A stretch of 64,000 nucleotides of DNA from Acanthamoeba sp. SK_2022b (GCA_027943245.1 JANDJZ010000241.1:16574-80573); one strand, 5' to 3'; shown: positions 34,140 through 49,800, counted from the first letter of the stretch. Notes: generated by a model not told the origin, from the letters alone. Translations and numbers: made by a program.

Positions 34140-36453
34140 ATGTCTATGGTACCTCGCCACACAGATTGATCTCTTCTTATCTTTGTAAATGTGCTTACAT
34201 CCTGTGGGACCTAGCACGGCATGACCAAGGAAGAGTACTTGGCCTCGCGCACCGAGGAGAACCTGGCCAAGCGCAAGGCCCTCGGTGTCGAGTGGAAGGA
34301 GAAGTTCGCACGCCTCACCCAAATGGTGCGTGCCCCCACCCCTCTTATCACAACCCCTTCTCGCACACCACTGCAGTGCCACCAACGCGCCCTCCACCAC
34401 ACAAACACCAAACGGACAGAAAAAGGACAGCGAGTTCACGGACGAGGGCCTTCGGCTGACTGAGCGGCTGCTGGACTTCAACTCGGACTGCTACACGATC
34501 TGGAACTTCCGCAGGCTCATCCTCCTCAACAAGATCAGGGAGGCCAACGAGGAGCAGGCCCGGTTGGCCATCGAGGCCACCGAGCAGCACCGCCAGCAGC
34601 TACAGCAGTCATCGGTTGCTCATGCTGTGGAGGACAAAGCTACGGGCGAACAGGCGGTCGCGGAGAAGCAGGAGAACGAGGAGCAAGGAGATGAGAAGAA
34701 GGAAGAGAAGGAGCAGGAGGAGCAAGCCGCCAGTGCACAGGAGGAAAAGAGCGACGTCACGGCCGAGGCAAAGAACGAAAGCGAAACGAAAAGCGAAGGC
34801 CAAGCGGAGGTGGAGCAGCAGGAAGGGGAGGCCACACCAGAGGAGAAGAAGGAGTTGACAGAAGAGGAGAAGAAGCAGCTCCTCGACGACAAGCTGAATG
34901 AGATAGAGGTGGCCAAGGTCAAGCGCCTGTGTGCCCAATTCGAGCGCGAGCTCGACGCCATCACCAGCCCCGCCATCAAGAGGAATCCCAAGCACGTGCA
35001 ATCCACACCACAGCGACGCTTCGGCTGTTTTAACATTTTATTATTATTATTATTATTATTATTATATTTATTGTGTATATTTTGTTTTGTTTTATTTTGT
35101 TTTTGGACTAACGCTGCTGCCACGTACGTGAACAGGTCCTACTGGCCGTGGAATCACCGGGTGTGGTGCATCCAGCAGCTCGAATCCATCGTTCCCGCGT
35201 CCACGCCACCCGCTGCCGAGAGCGAGGGCGAGGCCAAGGCCAAGGCCAAGCCCGCTGCGCAGACCAAGGTGCGCGGTCACGCATCGCTGACGAGGCCAGT
35301 TCGAGAGAGAGAGAGATTTCATTCTCATGCGCTCTGATCACGCGCAGGACTTGCAATACTTCTTGAAGAAGGAGCTCGGTCTGTGTGAGCTCTTCCTGCG
35401 CCTCGATGGCCGAAATTGTACGCGCGTTGTGACAAGGCGCCACCGCTGTTGATGGATAGGATCGTATCTGATCACCCTTCCCAATCGATTCGTGCGCGCG
35501 TGCAGTCCATTGCTGGAACTACCGAAGCTTCATCACCGGCAAGGCCGGCATCACGCTGCAGCAGGAGCTCGCCTTCACCGAGCAAAAGATCGGCGAAGGC
35601 GGCCAGTTCTTCTTCGCCAGCGCCGGTACCGCACGCGCACACGCACAGAGACTTGATGACTGTGCGATGACCGTCTTGGTGGATTTATTGCAGGAGGAAA
35701 GAACAGCTTCTCGAACTACAGTGCTTGGCATCTGCGCAGCAAGGTGCTGGGCCAGCTGTGGGACGACATGCTCGCCAACCACAAGGACGAGGAGTATTGG
35801 CAGTCGGTCGACGAAGGTAACGTGGCCGCGCGTTTTTGGTTACTGCATCGCCTCGTCACTGACACACTCTGTATTTTTTATATTTTATTTTATTTTATTT
35901 TATTTATTTTTAGAGTTTCGATTGCTCGAGCAGTCGCTGGTGATGCATGACGGCGAGAGCCCATGGCAGTACCATCGCTGGCTCATGACCAAGGGTGAGT
36001 TTGCTCTCATGGATGAGTCTGTTCTGCCCAAGTCATGCGTTGGGTGTGCGTGTGTGATGTGTTGGTGACTGCAACTCACATAAGCGCTTTCGGTCGGTGT
36101 AGTGCCCAGCGAACGCAAGGAGGAGATGATCCAGCGCGAGCTCGAACTCATCGACGAGATCATCAGGACTGACGAGGAGCTCTCGCCCAACAAGCCACCC
36201 AAATGTACGCCACCACGCATCGTGTCGCGTGTTTCGAATCGCTGATCGCGGTCTGACGTGTGGTGCTTGGGTTCGCGCGACGTCAGGGGCGATGCTGTCC
36301 AAGGTGTATCTGCTGCAGGAGCAGGCCGAGCTGAAGGGCAAGGACGAGGAGCACCAGGAGAAGACGCGCGACCTCATCGCCAAGCTGACCGCCCACGATC
36401 CCTTCCGGAAGAACTACTACGCCCATCTCCTCGACAAGTACCAAAAGGCCTAG
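34140..36453 (+). CDS. Rab geranylgeranyltransferase alpha subunit
   Basis: Alpha chain of GGTase II, which with the beta chain and Rab escort protein attaches geranylgeranyl groups to Rab GTPases. The start lies in a 9-nt coding exon, ATGTCTATG (34140-34148), joined to CACGGC at 34215; this yields MSMHGMTKEEYLASRTEEN, restoring the Met-His-Gly start of eukaryotic homologues. PPTA repeats: LDFNSDCYTIWNFRRLILLN, SYWPWNHRVWCIQQLE, RNCWNYRSFI, NFSNYSAWHLRSKVLGQLWD and ESPWQYHRWLMTK, then WAMLSKVYLLQEQAELKGK near the end. Between repeats 1 and 2 there is an insert of about 110 residues made almost only of Glu, Lys, Gln and Ala (34560-34900). The LRR and Ig-like modules of the mammalian protein are absent. 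Confidence 0.92.
35038..35064 (+). repeat. (TTA)n repeat in a RabGGTase alpha intron
   Basis: Nine TTA/ATT trinucleotides followed by T-rich sequence, within the intron between PKHV and RSYWPW. Confidence 0.9.
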
Positions 36454-40145
<3,692 letters not shown>

Positions 40146-40233
40146 AACGTTGGGCCTTTGATTGGGTTACGAGTGTGGGCTGCGGGACAAGCGAGCTTCT
40201 CTTCTCTTCTCTTCTTTCCTCTTTCCCACACGC

Positions 40234-41103
40234 TCAGTCGTCGACACAGGCAAAGGTGTGGAGCAGGTAGTGCTGCTGGTTGGCGCCGTGGCACGTCCCC
40301 TGTCGCACCTTCTGCACGCTCTCCAGGGCCTGCTCCCCCGACATCCCGAGCGCCTTGAGGCAGCACGCCGTCACCAGCCCTGTCGCCAGGCCACCACAGT
40401 GACGCAACGATCAGATCAGCAAGTCTATTTATGATCAACGTCCTCCTGTGCGGTGGTGTACCGGTGCGGCCCAGGCCGGCCTTGCAGTGGACGACGACGT
40501 TGCGGCCGGCCTCGAGGTGGCCCCGCATCTTCGTTACCACGGCCTGGGCGTCCTCCAGTGACAAGGGCGTCTCTCCGTCTGCGTTGGTTGGTGGTCCCTG
40601 GGAGTATGAGTTGAACGCGAAACGCAGGCAAAGTAGTAGTAGCGAGAGTGGTAGAGGAGGTCACCCACCGACGATGGGGAAGTGGATGACCTCGATGCCG
40701 TGCTGCTTGCACGTATCGAAGAGGTGCTCTATGCGGTAAAGCTCGTACTCGTGCACTTCAAGCAGGGACACCAGCACGTCGGTCCCGTGCGTCTCCCGCA
40801 GTACTCTGAGCCCCACCCTGAGTCAGCAGTGTCCCAACTCGACACGCGCGAGTGCGGGCGAGCACCTGACGTCGGTGGCCACGTCGCGGTGCCAGTTGTT
40901 GCCCGTGGGCGTGTTCTCCTGGAACTTGCCCGGCGCGAAGGTCATACCTGTGGGGACGGTGGGCGGCAGGTTGTCAGGGACGGGCAGAGGAGCAGGGAAG
41001 GTAGGCGCATAGAGGTACCGAGCTTGCCCTTGGTGGGAAGGCCCACCACAAAGTCCACGTAGAGCGGATGAGTGTCCGAGGTCATGATTGGCTTGGTGCT
41101 CAT
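40234..41103 (-). CDS. CDKN3-like dual-specificity phosphatase
   Basis: Small cysteine phosphatase of about 210 residues in five exons. The start MSTKPIMTSDTHPLYVDFVV is followed by LPTKGKLG, MTFAPGKFQENTPTGNNWHR, DVLVSLLEVHEYELYRIEHL, GIEVIHFPIVDGETPLSLED (general-acid Asp region) and the P-loop VVVHCKAGLGRTG (nucleophilic Cys, Arg). It ends QQHYLLHTFACVDD. The LTFxPGK, WxRD and LLExHE positions match the cyclin-dependent kinase inhibitor 3 family, whose human member dephosphorylates CDK2; many protist and bacterial members have unknown targets, so a cell-cycle role is only a possibility. The gene converges on the GMC gene with 88 bp between the stops. Confidence 0.85.
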
Positions 41104-41635
41104 GGTTGGCTTTGTCTTCCAGTGGCTTTGAATTGGACGGCAACAACAAAAACTACAGAAAAGCCCCCACCGAAAGACAAAGAAGCAGCTCTTCACCGAA
41201 CTTGGTCGTCGACAGTTGCACTTGCTTGTGGTTGGCGGGACTCCGCACGCCCAACAGGGCCAGAGGCCAAAGGACAGTTGTGCGGGTGCCAAGCAAGACG
41301 GTGAAGGAGGTCGGCCACCTGCGATCACCCGGAGCTTGTCGGGAGTTCAATTCCTTTTACAGTCCAACCCACTAGCCGCGAAGCCACGTGTAACAACGCT
41401 AGGAGCATATCGCGCGTTTCCCCGCCCTCTGGGATGGCCATGGCATGGTTGCACTTGAACACTTGGTGACTCTCAGCGAAGAAAATGGTAATTTTATCTC
41501 TCCCAAAAGGAGAATACAGTTGTCCTTTCCGCGCCGTTCCCCTAAGCAGGGCAAACGTCTTTTCCTTCGGTGGGGGCAACCGCCAGGTCAAGAAGCGTTT
41601 GGTTTGAAAGAAGGACAGAAGGAAGACGATAAGAC
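41104..41635. promoter_or_regulatory. Divergent intergenic region
   Basis: About 530 bp between the phosphatase and the Ser-rich gene. No gene is recognised; short frames on both strands lack domain features. Confidence 0.4.
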
Positions 41636-42932
41636 ATGATGATGGACCCGAACGAAGAGGTGGTGGCGGAAGACGACAGAAGCTTGAGCAGACCCACGAC
41701 TACGACAAAGAAAACAAAGAAGAAGAAAAAGAAGGCCGATGGCAGTAAGACAGGAAACCAGAAGATTGCCTCCAACGGGTTGGAGGAGGTGGAACTCTCG
41801 ACATCGCCCCCCGAATCATCGATGTCGACACCTACGTCTCCACAGGCAGCTCGCCGTCGCGGAGATGCGCTTCGGTGGTCTAGCCAGGATGTGCGGACCA
41901 AGGGCAGCGGTAGCGACATCGTCCGGTCGACGAGAGACCTTGTGTCCTCTTCGAGCGATGACGAGGAGGAAGAGCAGAGCGTGGACGGGGAGGGCAGGAC
42001 GCTTGGCACCAAGGCAGGCAAGATATCATCGGCTCCTGATCTGTCGCGAGCGCGCAAGGTGGAGATGGTGGTGAGCAAGCTCTACGAGCTCGGCAACACA
42101 GCACCACACAAGAAGAAGAAGAAGTTCCTTCGGCGACTGGGTCTACTTGCCGATGAGGTATGCGTTGTGCACCTATCCCATCGCTATGCTCGTGTTTGAC
42201 AACGTGAGCTGATTCTGAGCAACCTTGGTCCTTCGGGGTGAGCAGCACCTTCAGGACGAGCTCAAGTACAAACAACTCAACGACGAGATACAGTCGCTAT
42301 CGCACGAGCTGGCACTCTCCCCTCGAGGAAGCCACGCGTCGCCCGTGCTCTCCCTCAAGGCCATGAAGCTACTTGGCATGGTCAACATAGAGGTCACCTC
42401 TTTTGAGGCCTTAGAGAGCCAAGGTTCCTCGGACGACTCTACATCCCCGCAATCGTCCCAGTCGCTGGTCGCCAGCACTTCGACGAGAAGCAAGCAGGTA
42501 GCGACGACTGCGGTGCCGCTAAAGGCGATGAAGATGTTGGGTGTGATGGAGGGCGCCAGCGCCAGCACCAGCACCAGCGGGAAGAAGCGATCCCTGATAA
42601 TGCGCGCCGCCGCCACTTCGACGAGCGTGAGTAACAGTGGCGGCGGGAGCTCAGGGACGGACACTGACGACGAGGCCACGACGAGCAGCATGTCTCCGCT
42701 GGCCATGCTGCTGGACTGGAAGGGCAGGAGGGCGCGATCCAACAGCAAGGAGACGCTCTTGCTGGACAGTCCCTCGAGCAGCAGCAGCGCGTCTTCTGAT
42801 TCCGAAGGAAGCTCGCAGGCCGTGCGGGTAAGACGGGCCCGTACGCTCAGCAAGGAGGAGGTGGTTGACATGAGCATTGACCAGCTTGAGCGACGAGAGA
42901 GGAGAGCCAGAACGCTCAGCAAGGGGATATGA
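41636..42932 (+). CDS. Ser-rich, basic low-complexity protein, unknown function
   Basis: Two exons (41636-42157; second from about 42246). I recognise no family. Exon 1 has a Lys run (KKTKKKKKKADGSK), an acidic Ser run (SSSSDDEEEEQSVDGEG) and a helical basic segment (VEMVVSKLYELGNTAPHKKK, then KKFLRRLGLLADE). Exon 2 has a short repeat, LKAMKLLGM and LKAMKMLGVM, and three copies of an Arg-Ser/Thr motif: RRARSNSKE, RRARTLSKEE and RRARTLSKG, the last at the very C-terminus. These have the RRxS/T form favoured by basophilic kinases such as PKA. A regulatory or scaffold protein, probably nuclear, seems likely but is inference. The neighbouring C2 protein uses similar RKxS motifs. Confidence 0.6.
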
Positions 42933-43408
42933 TATGTTACATAGCTTGGCATTCCAGTAAAAGTGTACTATAAGCTGTGCCTGGCATCTCAGACGGTTGG
43001 TCCACTAGTCGGCAGCAAACACGTGTTGCAGGCGAAATTTCAAATAAACTGGCTGGGCGGGCGAGCTTGTGGGTGTCAAGTGGCCTGACATTTCCCTGGA
43101 CCATCTGGCGCTAGAGTTGAAGCCTCAACACCCCCACTGGCTAGCCCTTCTTATCGGAGCTGCTGCCCGCAAAGCCTCTCCTTCTCCCTTTCTTCAGGCA
43201 CAGGCCACAAGAGAAGGTGATACATTCTACTCACAAGACTTGCGCCTTCTCTTCAATTCCATTCCCAAAGGGGATAGGTGTAAGGTAAAGAGCCTGCAAG
43301 CAACGTGCGTACCTCCGTGGGGCAATGCATTCATCCGCTTCCCTTCCTCCTCCTTTCCTTTCATCCAAAGGAATGAGTTGCCGGAATTAATGTAATGAAT
43401 GGCCTTAC
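42933..43408. other. Intergenic
   Basis: No recognised gene; a 108-codon frame at 43069-43395 (+) has no domain features. Probably 3' UTR of the Ser-rich gene plus the promoter of the C2 gene. Confidence 0.4.
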
Positions 43409-45502
43409 ATGCAGGTAGTGGGGCAAATGACCAGACAAGAGGAAGGAAGGCGGCCAATCCTGGACAGCACCAAGGATGGACGTGAAGGCTCAACGTCGGC
43501 CAGGTCGAAGGTTGCATCAAAAGCGGCCGAAATGGCCGATGCCAAGGCCCGCGGCGCGGGGTCGCTGGCAAGCAGCCCCATCAAAATCCATGGTACTCCC
43601 GGTGACAACAATAAGAAGAAACCCAAGATGAGGCAGGAGGCGCCCCAGATGGACGTGAGCATACAACAACAAGATAAAGAAAAGTCCAAAAGAAACGATG
43701 AGGAAACCCCCAAAGGAAACACACACAAGAAGAAGCAGCGAACAAAGAGCAACAGCAAGAGCAACAGCAGCACCAACAAGACCGTAGACGAGGAGAGGAA
43801 GGAAAGCGAAAACGAGGACGACGTGGAGGAAGAGGAGGAGAAGAGCAGCACCGAGGAGAGCACCGGAGAGGAAGAGGAGGACAGCGCGTCCGTCGATGGG
43901 GGAGAGGTGGCGGACGAGGAGGACGAGCGGTCGGGCGTGGGCTCCGGCGGCCTGTTCTTCCTGCGCCGGCGCAGGAGCCGGGCCAAGGCCCGCGCCGCGA
44001 AGCCGAGGGAGAAGCCGCGGGAGGCGCTCCGGAGCGAGAAGCGCCAGCAGCTGATCAAGCTCAAGCGGCTCGTCGAGGCCGACACCGCGCCGCTGCACGT
44101 CGAGTTCGAGCTCCCCGGCGGCGAACGCAACGTCGACTTTGTGACCAAGAAGGTCGCCGCGTGCTTCACCAAGCCCAAGGAGGAGCACGGCGATGACGAC
44201 GACGACGCGGTCAAGACTCAGGACTCGTCCGACGGCGACGAGGCCACGGCGTCTACGAAGGACCGCAGCAGGAAGAACAGCCTGGGCTCGTTCGGATACG
44301 GGCTGTGGGTGCCGCCGTCGGGCCGCAGCCGTCGCGCGATGACGGACTCGGAGCTGGTCATCACCGAACGGCCCGACGTCGACGTGCCCATGCGGCGCAA
44401 GGGCTCGCTCACCAAGGGACCACTCGTCGCCACCCTCGTCCTGCCGCGCAAGGGCAGCGACAACGCCGCCAAGCAAAAGGACAGCGCGCCCAAGAAGGAG
44501 CAGCAGGACAAGACCGACGGCGCCAAGGCGACGGAGAGAGACAGAGAGCAGGAGAAGAAGGAGAAGGAGAAGGAGGAGCGCAAGAAGAAGCTGAGGAATC
44601 TGTCGCGATCGGCGCCCGCCGGCCCCGCATCGAATGTCCTTTCGGAGGAGGACGAGTGTGACGACGAAGACGAAGAGTGTGACGACGATGAAGAAGAGTT
44701 TGAGGAGGAGGACGATGTTGACGACGAAGATGACGACGAGGAAGACGACGACGATGACGAGCGAGCGTGTAGATACAACCAGGACGGGAGCTCCCACGAC
44801 CACCGATCGTCCCCCGCCTTGCGAGACCGGAGCATGTCGAAGGAGACCGGCGACGACGACGAAGAGTTCGTCCCGCGCGCCGCCTTCCTCGATGTCGTCC
44901 GTACGTCCGCCGCGCCTCTCTCCGCCTCCACGCCCGATTGGTTGCTGTGGTGGTGAGTGAGTGGTGGGTGATTGGCGAATGGTGGGTGATTGGCTGACCG
45001 GTGTGTGTCCCCATGGCGCAGTGGCCGAGGCCAAGGATTTGCTGGTGCTCAACAAGCGCGCCATGCGGAAGCTGTTCAAGTACAAGCTCTTCTCGCCCTT
45101 CTTCACCGTGAGCGTGGGCGAGAACACCACCCGCACCAAGCGCACGACCATCGCCAGCCCCACCTTCAACGATCACCTCACCTTGTACGTCGTCCAGTCT
45201 CTCCCCTATAAGTCATGCGTGTGTTGCATCGAATGACCGAGTGTGTGTTGGTGGACCACTGCAGCGTGTATCAGGAGGGCCCCGGGGAGACCAAGCCCAC
45301 GCTGTCGGTCAAGCTGTTCTACCGGTGCCGCACCAAGGCGCACCGGGCGCGGCGGCTCCATGTGGGCACGATCGAGGTGCCGTTGGCTCGGCTGGCCGCC
45401 GACAGGACGCACGACATGTGGCTGCCCATCATTCCCACCTGCGACTACCAGCTCCTGTGGAACTGGCAAAAGCTGGGCAACGACGCCAGGTGCGCACACA
45501 AT

Positions 45503-45573
<71 letters not shown>

Positions 45574-46689
45574 GCATCTCTCCGCGCCTCCCCGCTGCAC
45601 GCACTTGCCAGCGCTCTTGTGTTTGTGCTCACTCCACATGTTTTTTTTCCTCATTTGGCCAGCAACGACGCCCGCGATGCCCGCATCTCGGGGAAGAGCA
45701 AGGACCGCAGCCGGATCAGGCTCGGGAGTGTACATATGACCGTACGGCTGCCCCCCCCCAATACTGAGCCCAAGGCGTGGGCGGATGGGTGGACTCAACC
45801 CGTTTTCTTTGGTTGGGCGGGCGCGCGTTCGCAGATCCACAAGACGCTCGACCAGAGCACGGGCGCGCTGAGCCGGCTGGGGCTGCCCTCGTTGGCCGTG
45901 CCGCTGCGCCTGCAGGTGGGCGACGTCATCCTGTTCCACTGCTCGCAGTTTGCGTCGCACGGTGCGAAGCTCGCCACCCGCAGTCGCGTACGCCCCTCCT
46001 CCTCTCCCGCTCGCTCCCCTCTACACGAGACCTCCCCCCCGCTGACTGGTGAGCTCGCCCTGGGCGCAGTGGGACCACGTGGCGATGGTGGCCAAGCATC
46101 GCAAGCGCGAGGGCCTGTACCTGTTCGAGGCCACGCGGGACGGCGTGCACCTGTTCCACCTGGACCGACGCCTGGCCTTCTACCTCGAGTCGCGCACGGA
46201 GCTGGGCGTGCGTCGCCTGCGCACCGAACGCACGCGGGAGATGGAAGAGGCCCTGCACGACTTCGTGGCCGAGGTCGATGGGCGGCCCTACAAGACCAAC
46301 CCGCTCGAACTGCTGCGCGCTCTCCGCGACTCCAACGAATCCGACAACTTGGACACCATCTTCTGCTCTCAGCTGGTACACGACACGCAACACTACACCA
46401 ACACGCACGCGGCACGAATGCCATTTGTACTGACGTGTGATGACGTCAGGTGGCGGCGGCGTATCAGCGAATGGGAATCCTGTCGCAGGAGCTGTGCTCG
46501 AACAACTACCTGCCCGCCGACTTTGCGACGACCAAGATCAGCGACAACCTCATCGGCGCCGAGCTCGACGACGTCGTGCTCGTGCCGCCGGTCCGCCAAA
46601 AGGGCAGCCTCAGCAACGACCAGCCCTTTGGCAGCGGCGTCGGCGGGAGCGCTCCGGGGAGCTTCCAGATTGGCAGCTTCCCCTTCTGA
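43409..46689 (+). CDS. C2 domain plus permuted papain-fold (NlpC/P60, YiiX-like) protein
   Basis: The N-terminal 510 residues are highly charged: Lys-rich, then Glu/Asp runs, with basophilic-kinase-type sites (RKNSLGS, RRKGSLTKG). After the intron at about 44908-45021 comes a C2-type beta sandwich: LAEAKDLLVLNKRAMRKLFK, FFTVSVGENTTRTKRTTIAS, PTFNDHLTL, RRLHVGTIEVPLARLA. The C-terminal part is a thiol-hydrolase fold in permuted order: LRLQVGDVILFHCSQF, WDHVAMVAKHRKREGLYLFE (His), DFVAEVDGRPYKTNPLELLR and TIFCSQLVAAAYQRMGIL (Cys), so His precedes Cys as in YiiX/DUF830 proteins. These act on amide or ester bonds; LRAT-like members act on lipids. C2 would bring it to membranes. The substrate is unknown. 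The start could also be Met at 43424. Confidence 0.75.
45506..45570 (+). repeat. (CA)32 microsatellite in an intron of the C2/papain-fold gene
   Basis: Perfect CA run 15 bp after the splice donor that follows NWQKLGNDA. Confidence 0.97.
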
Positions 46690-46878
46690 GCCCGCGACCC
46701 TCTTTCCTCTGCAGCAACGAACGTAGCCAACGTTGATGGTGTTTGTTTATATTTCTTGGACATATGTATCTTTTTTTCCTTGTTATGTGTTACAACCAAT
46801 CTTGAGTAGTTTTTTGTATTGTACATAGAGTAGTTACAAGAAGAGCAGATGTGGCCAAGACACACCAGAGAGCAACAC

Positions 46879-49800
46879 TCACACGCCCATGGCCACGTTG
46901 TCGTCGTCTCCCGCCAGTTGCTCCAAGAATGTCACCACCGTCTCCATCGAGGGACGCTTCTCGGCAGAGGCATGCCAGCACTTCTTCATCATCTTGTTGA
47001 ACTCGGGCGGGCAGTCGTTGGGGATCTGCGGCCGCTTGCCCTCGAGCACGTCCAGCGACACGCCCATGAAGTTGCGCCCGGCATAGGGCTCCCTCCTCGT
47101 TAACACCTGCCACATGATGATCCCAAACGAGAACACGTCGACTCTCTCGTCGTACTTCTCGCCACGCAGCACCTCTGGAGCTGCCCAGCAGGGCGTTCCA
47201 CAACGGGTCATCGTTGCGTTCTCCTCTTTGATGCGGGCGAACCCAAAGTCAGCCACCTTAACCTTCCAGTTCTCGTCGACCTGTTGCCTTTGTTGATGAG
47301 CACACCTGGCATTAGGAAGAGGGGGGGGGGAAGAAAAAGCTATGGAGGGGTTGCGTACGAGTAGATTGGAAGGCTTAAGATCTCTGTGCACGATGACGGG
47401 ATGGAGCGAATGCAGGTAGCTGATGCCCAGGGCAGCCGAATGCAGCATGCGCAGCTTCTGCTTCCATGTGAGCTTGCGAGAGTTGTCGGCCAGGAAGTCC
47501 TTGAGACTGCCCTGTTTCATGAACTCGGTGACGATGCACAGGTTGGGCTTCTTCACACATGCGCCTACAGAGCAGGAAGCTTAGCGTTGGATCTGTAGCA
47601 CAACGCCAGAGCATTAGGGAGGTCTACCAATGAAGAGGACGATGTTGGGGTGGTGCAGCTCTGAGAGGAACGCCATCTCAGCCCTGAACTCGAGCATTCG
47701 CCGCTCGTCGAGCTTCTGCTTGATGAACCGTTTCACCGCCACCTCGACGCCCTTCCACTTGCCGTGGTACACCACTCCGTAGGACCCGAGGCCCACCTGC
47801 TTGCCCAGCTGGATCGCGCCGAAGTCCACGATCCACCTACACAGATTGGCCGACGTGAGGAAGGTGTCCTCTTTGAACTTCATGCCTTCGCCCACAGTCG
47901 TCTGCAGATCATCCTCGCCGCTGTTCATCGAACCGTCGCTCAGGTGACCTGAGCCATCTCTCCTGCTGAGGTGACCAGAGCTGTCGCTCTTGTTGCTGGT
48001 CGACTCCTGCTCGTTGTCCTGGTTGACTCCGCCAAAGAAGCGACCCTCCAGGCCGTCCACCTTCAATTCGTACAGCTTGCCGCCTTCCAATGTACCCCAC
48101 GGTCAGATGTGTGTCGGCCAGCAAGCACCGAGAAAGGGATTGGGTACCCTGAGGAGCGTCGGCCATCTCAAAGTTGCCCAGTCTCACCACCTTCTTCGCT
48201 TCCAGAAGGTCACTGCCCTTGAACTTGTCGTGCACGGCGTGGCTCATCACGATCTGGCCGCCGTGGGTCATCGCCGTGATGCGCGCTGCTGCGTTGATCA
48301 CCGGGCCTATGTACTCTACGCGCCGTGTCATCGGGTCGCGCACCAGCTTGGGAGTCCCAAGGTGAACTCCCATCCTCACTCGCAGTCCCTTGAACAGCAC
48401 ACTGAAGATGTGATCCGTATTAGACATCGATTGGTCATACCAAACCAGGCACGGATGTCGGTACCGATCATCGGCATGGCCCCACTCCTCGGCCGCGCCG
48501 GGGTGTTCGAGTAGTGCCACGGGCCAATCCACCGTCAAGAGCGCTTGCTGCACCTCGCAGCACCACGCTAGGGCGTCCATCGCGGTCTGGAAGGCCATGC
48601 AGAAGGAGCCCTCGCCGCTGTTCCTGTCTCTGAGGAACACCACCTCGTAGCCCTGGTGGTTCCTGAGCGCCTTGCGCAGGGTTTCGTTGTGCAGCAGAGT
48701 TGCGTCCCTCATGGCCGATGCGTTGAACTCCCATAGTGAAGCGGCACGTGTGATGTCGGTGAACACGATGGTCACCTCGCCCTCCGGCGGGCGCACGCCG
48801 GCAGCCGGTCCAAAGTTCGTGCCCGAGCGGGAGCCAGACGACGACGATGAGGTGGCCGAATTGACGGAACTCGGCAGCGTCCACGAGCCAGTCACGTTCA
48901 TGCCCAACTTCTCCGGGCCACTCTGGGAGTGGCCGGATGACGACGAGGAGGCGCTGGTGGACACTCCCATGGAAGAGGAGCCGCCCTGCATGGCCGACAA
49001 GCGGGTCATGATCTCGAGGAACGTAGGCCGAATTGTGGGATCCGAGTGCCAGCAGCTCGTGGTGAGTTCGGCGTACTCCGGGGGGTGCTCACCGCTAGGA
49101 TCGTCGGGCATCCGAGGTCGGATGCCGTCCCTGATAACAGCCACAGCCACTGCTGCCGGGCTGTGAACAACCGATGAACACGGTCAGATGACTCAGCAAG
49201 GGAGCGAGATGCAGCCAGCGGTGAAGAGGCTAGGGTTGAGAACGATACCTCAAGCCATGGTAGGGCTCGTCGCGAGTGAGCAGCTCCCACAGGATGATGC
49301 CAAAGGAGTAGACATCGGCCAGGATTAGGTCTACGTCGGGAGACTCGTTGAGCACCTCCGGCGCGGTCCAGTGCACGCTACCAGCCACCTCCTTGCCGCC
49401 CTTCCCGACATCCTCCTTGAACTTTGTGAGGCCAAAGTCGCTAACCTTGACGTTCCACTTGGAATCCAGCAGCAGATTGAGTGACTTGAGATCTCGGTGC
49501 ACGATACCTGCACAAACGACACCACGTTTCGTTCAGACGCAACTCACAAACACGCAAATGATGGGCGGAGCCTGTACCGGAAGAGTGGAGGAAGTGCATG
49601 CCCTTGGCGGCCTGGTAGGCCATCTTGGTCTTGAGAGCGAAGGGGATATGGGGAACGAGTTCATTGTGCAGCAACTGTAGTGAAAATGGGATTACAGAGT
49701 GCTCGCTCGGACGGAAGAAGTAGAGGTGGTGGGAGGAGGTACGTCAAAGAGAGAGCCAAGAGTCATGTACTCCATGACGATGCACATCTTCGGGGCCTTG

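Noticed and set aside
43517..45169. 550-codon open frame on the - strand
   Set aside because: Antisense shadow of the charged, GC-rich exon of the C2/papain-fold gene; its translation is Leu/Val runs mirroring Glu/Lys codons and has no domain.
45241..46440. 399-codon frame in another + frame
   Set aside because: Frame-shifted shadow that reads straight through the CA microsatellite intron.
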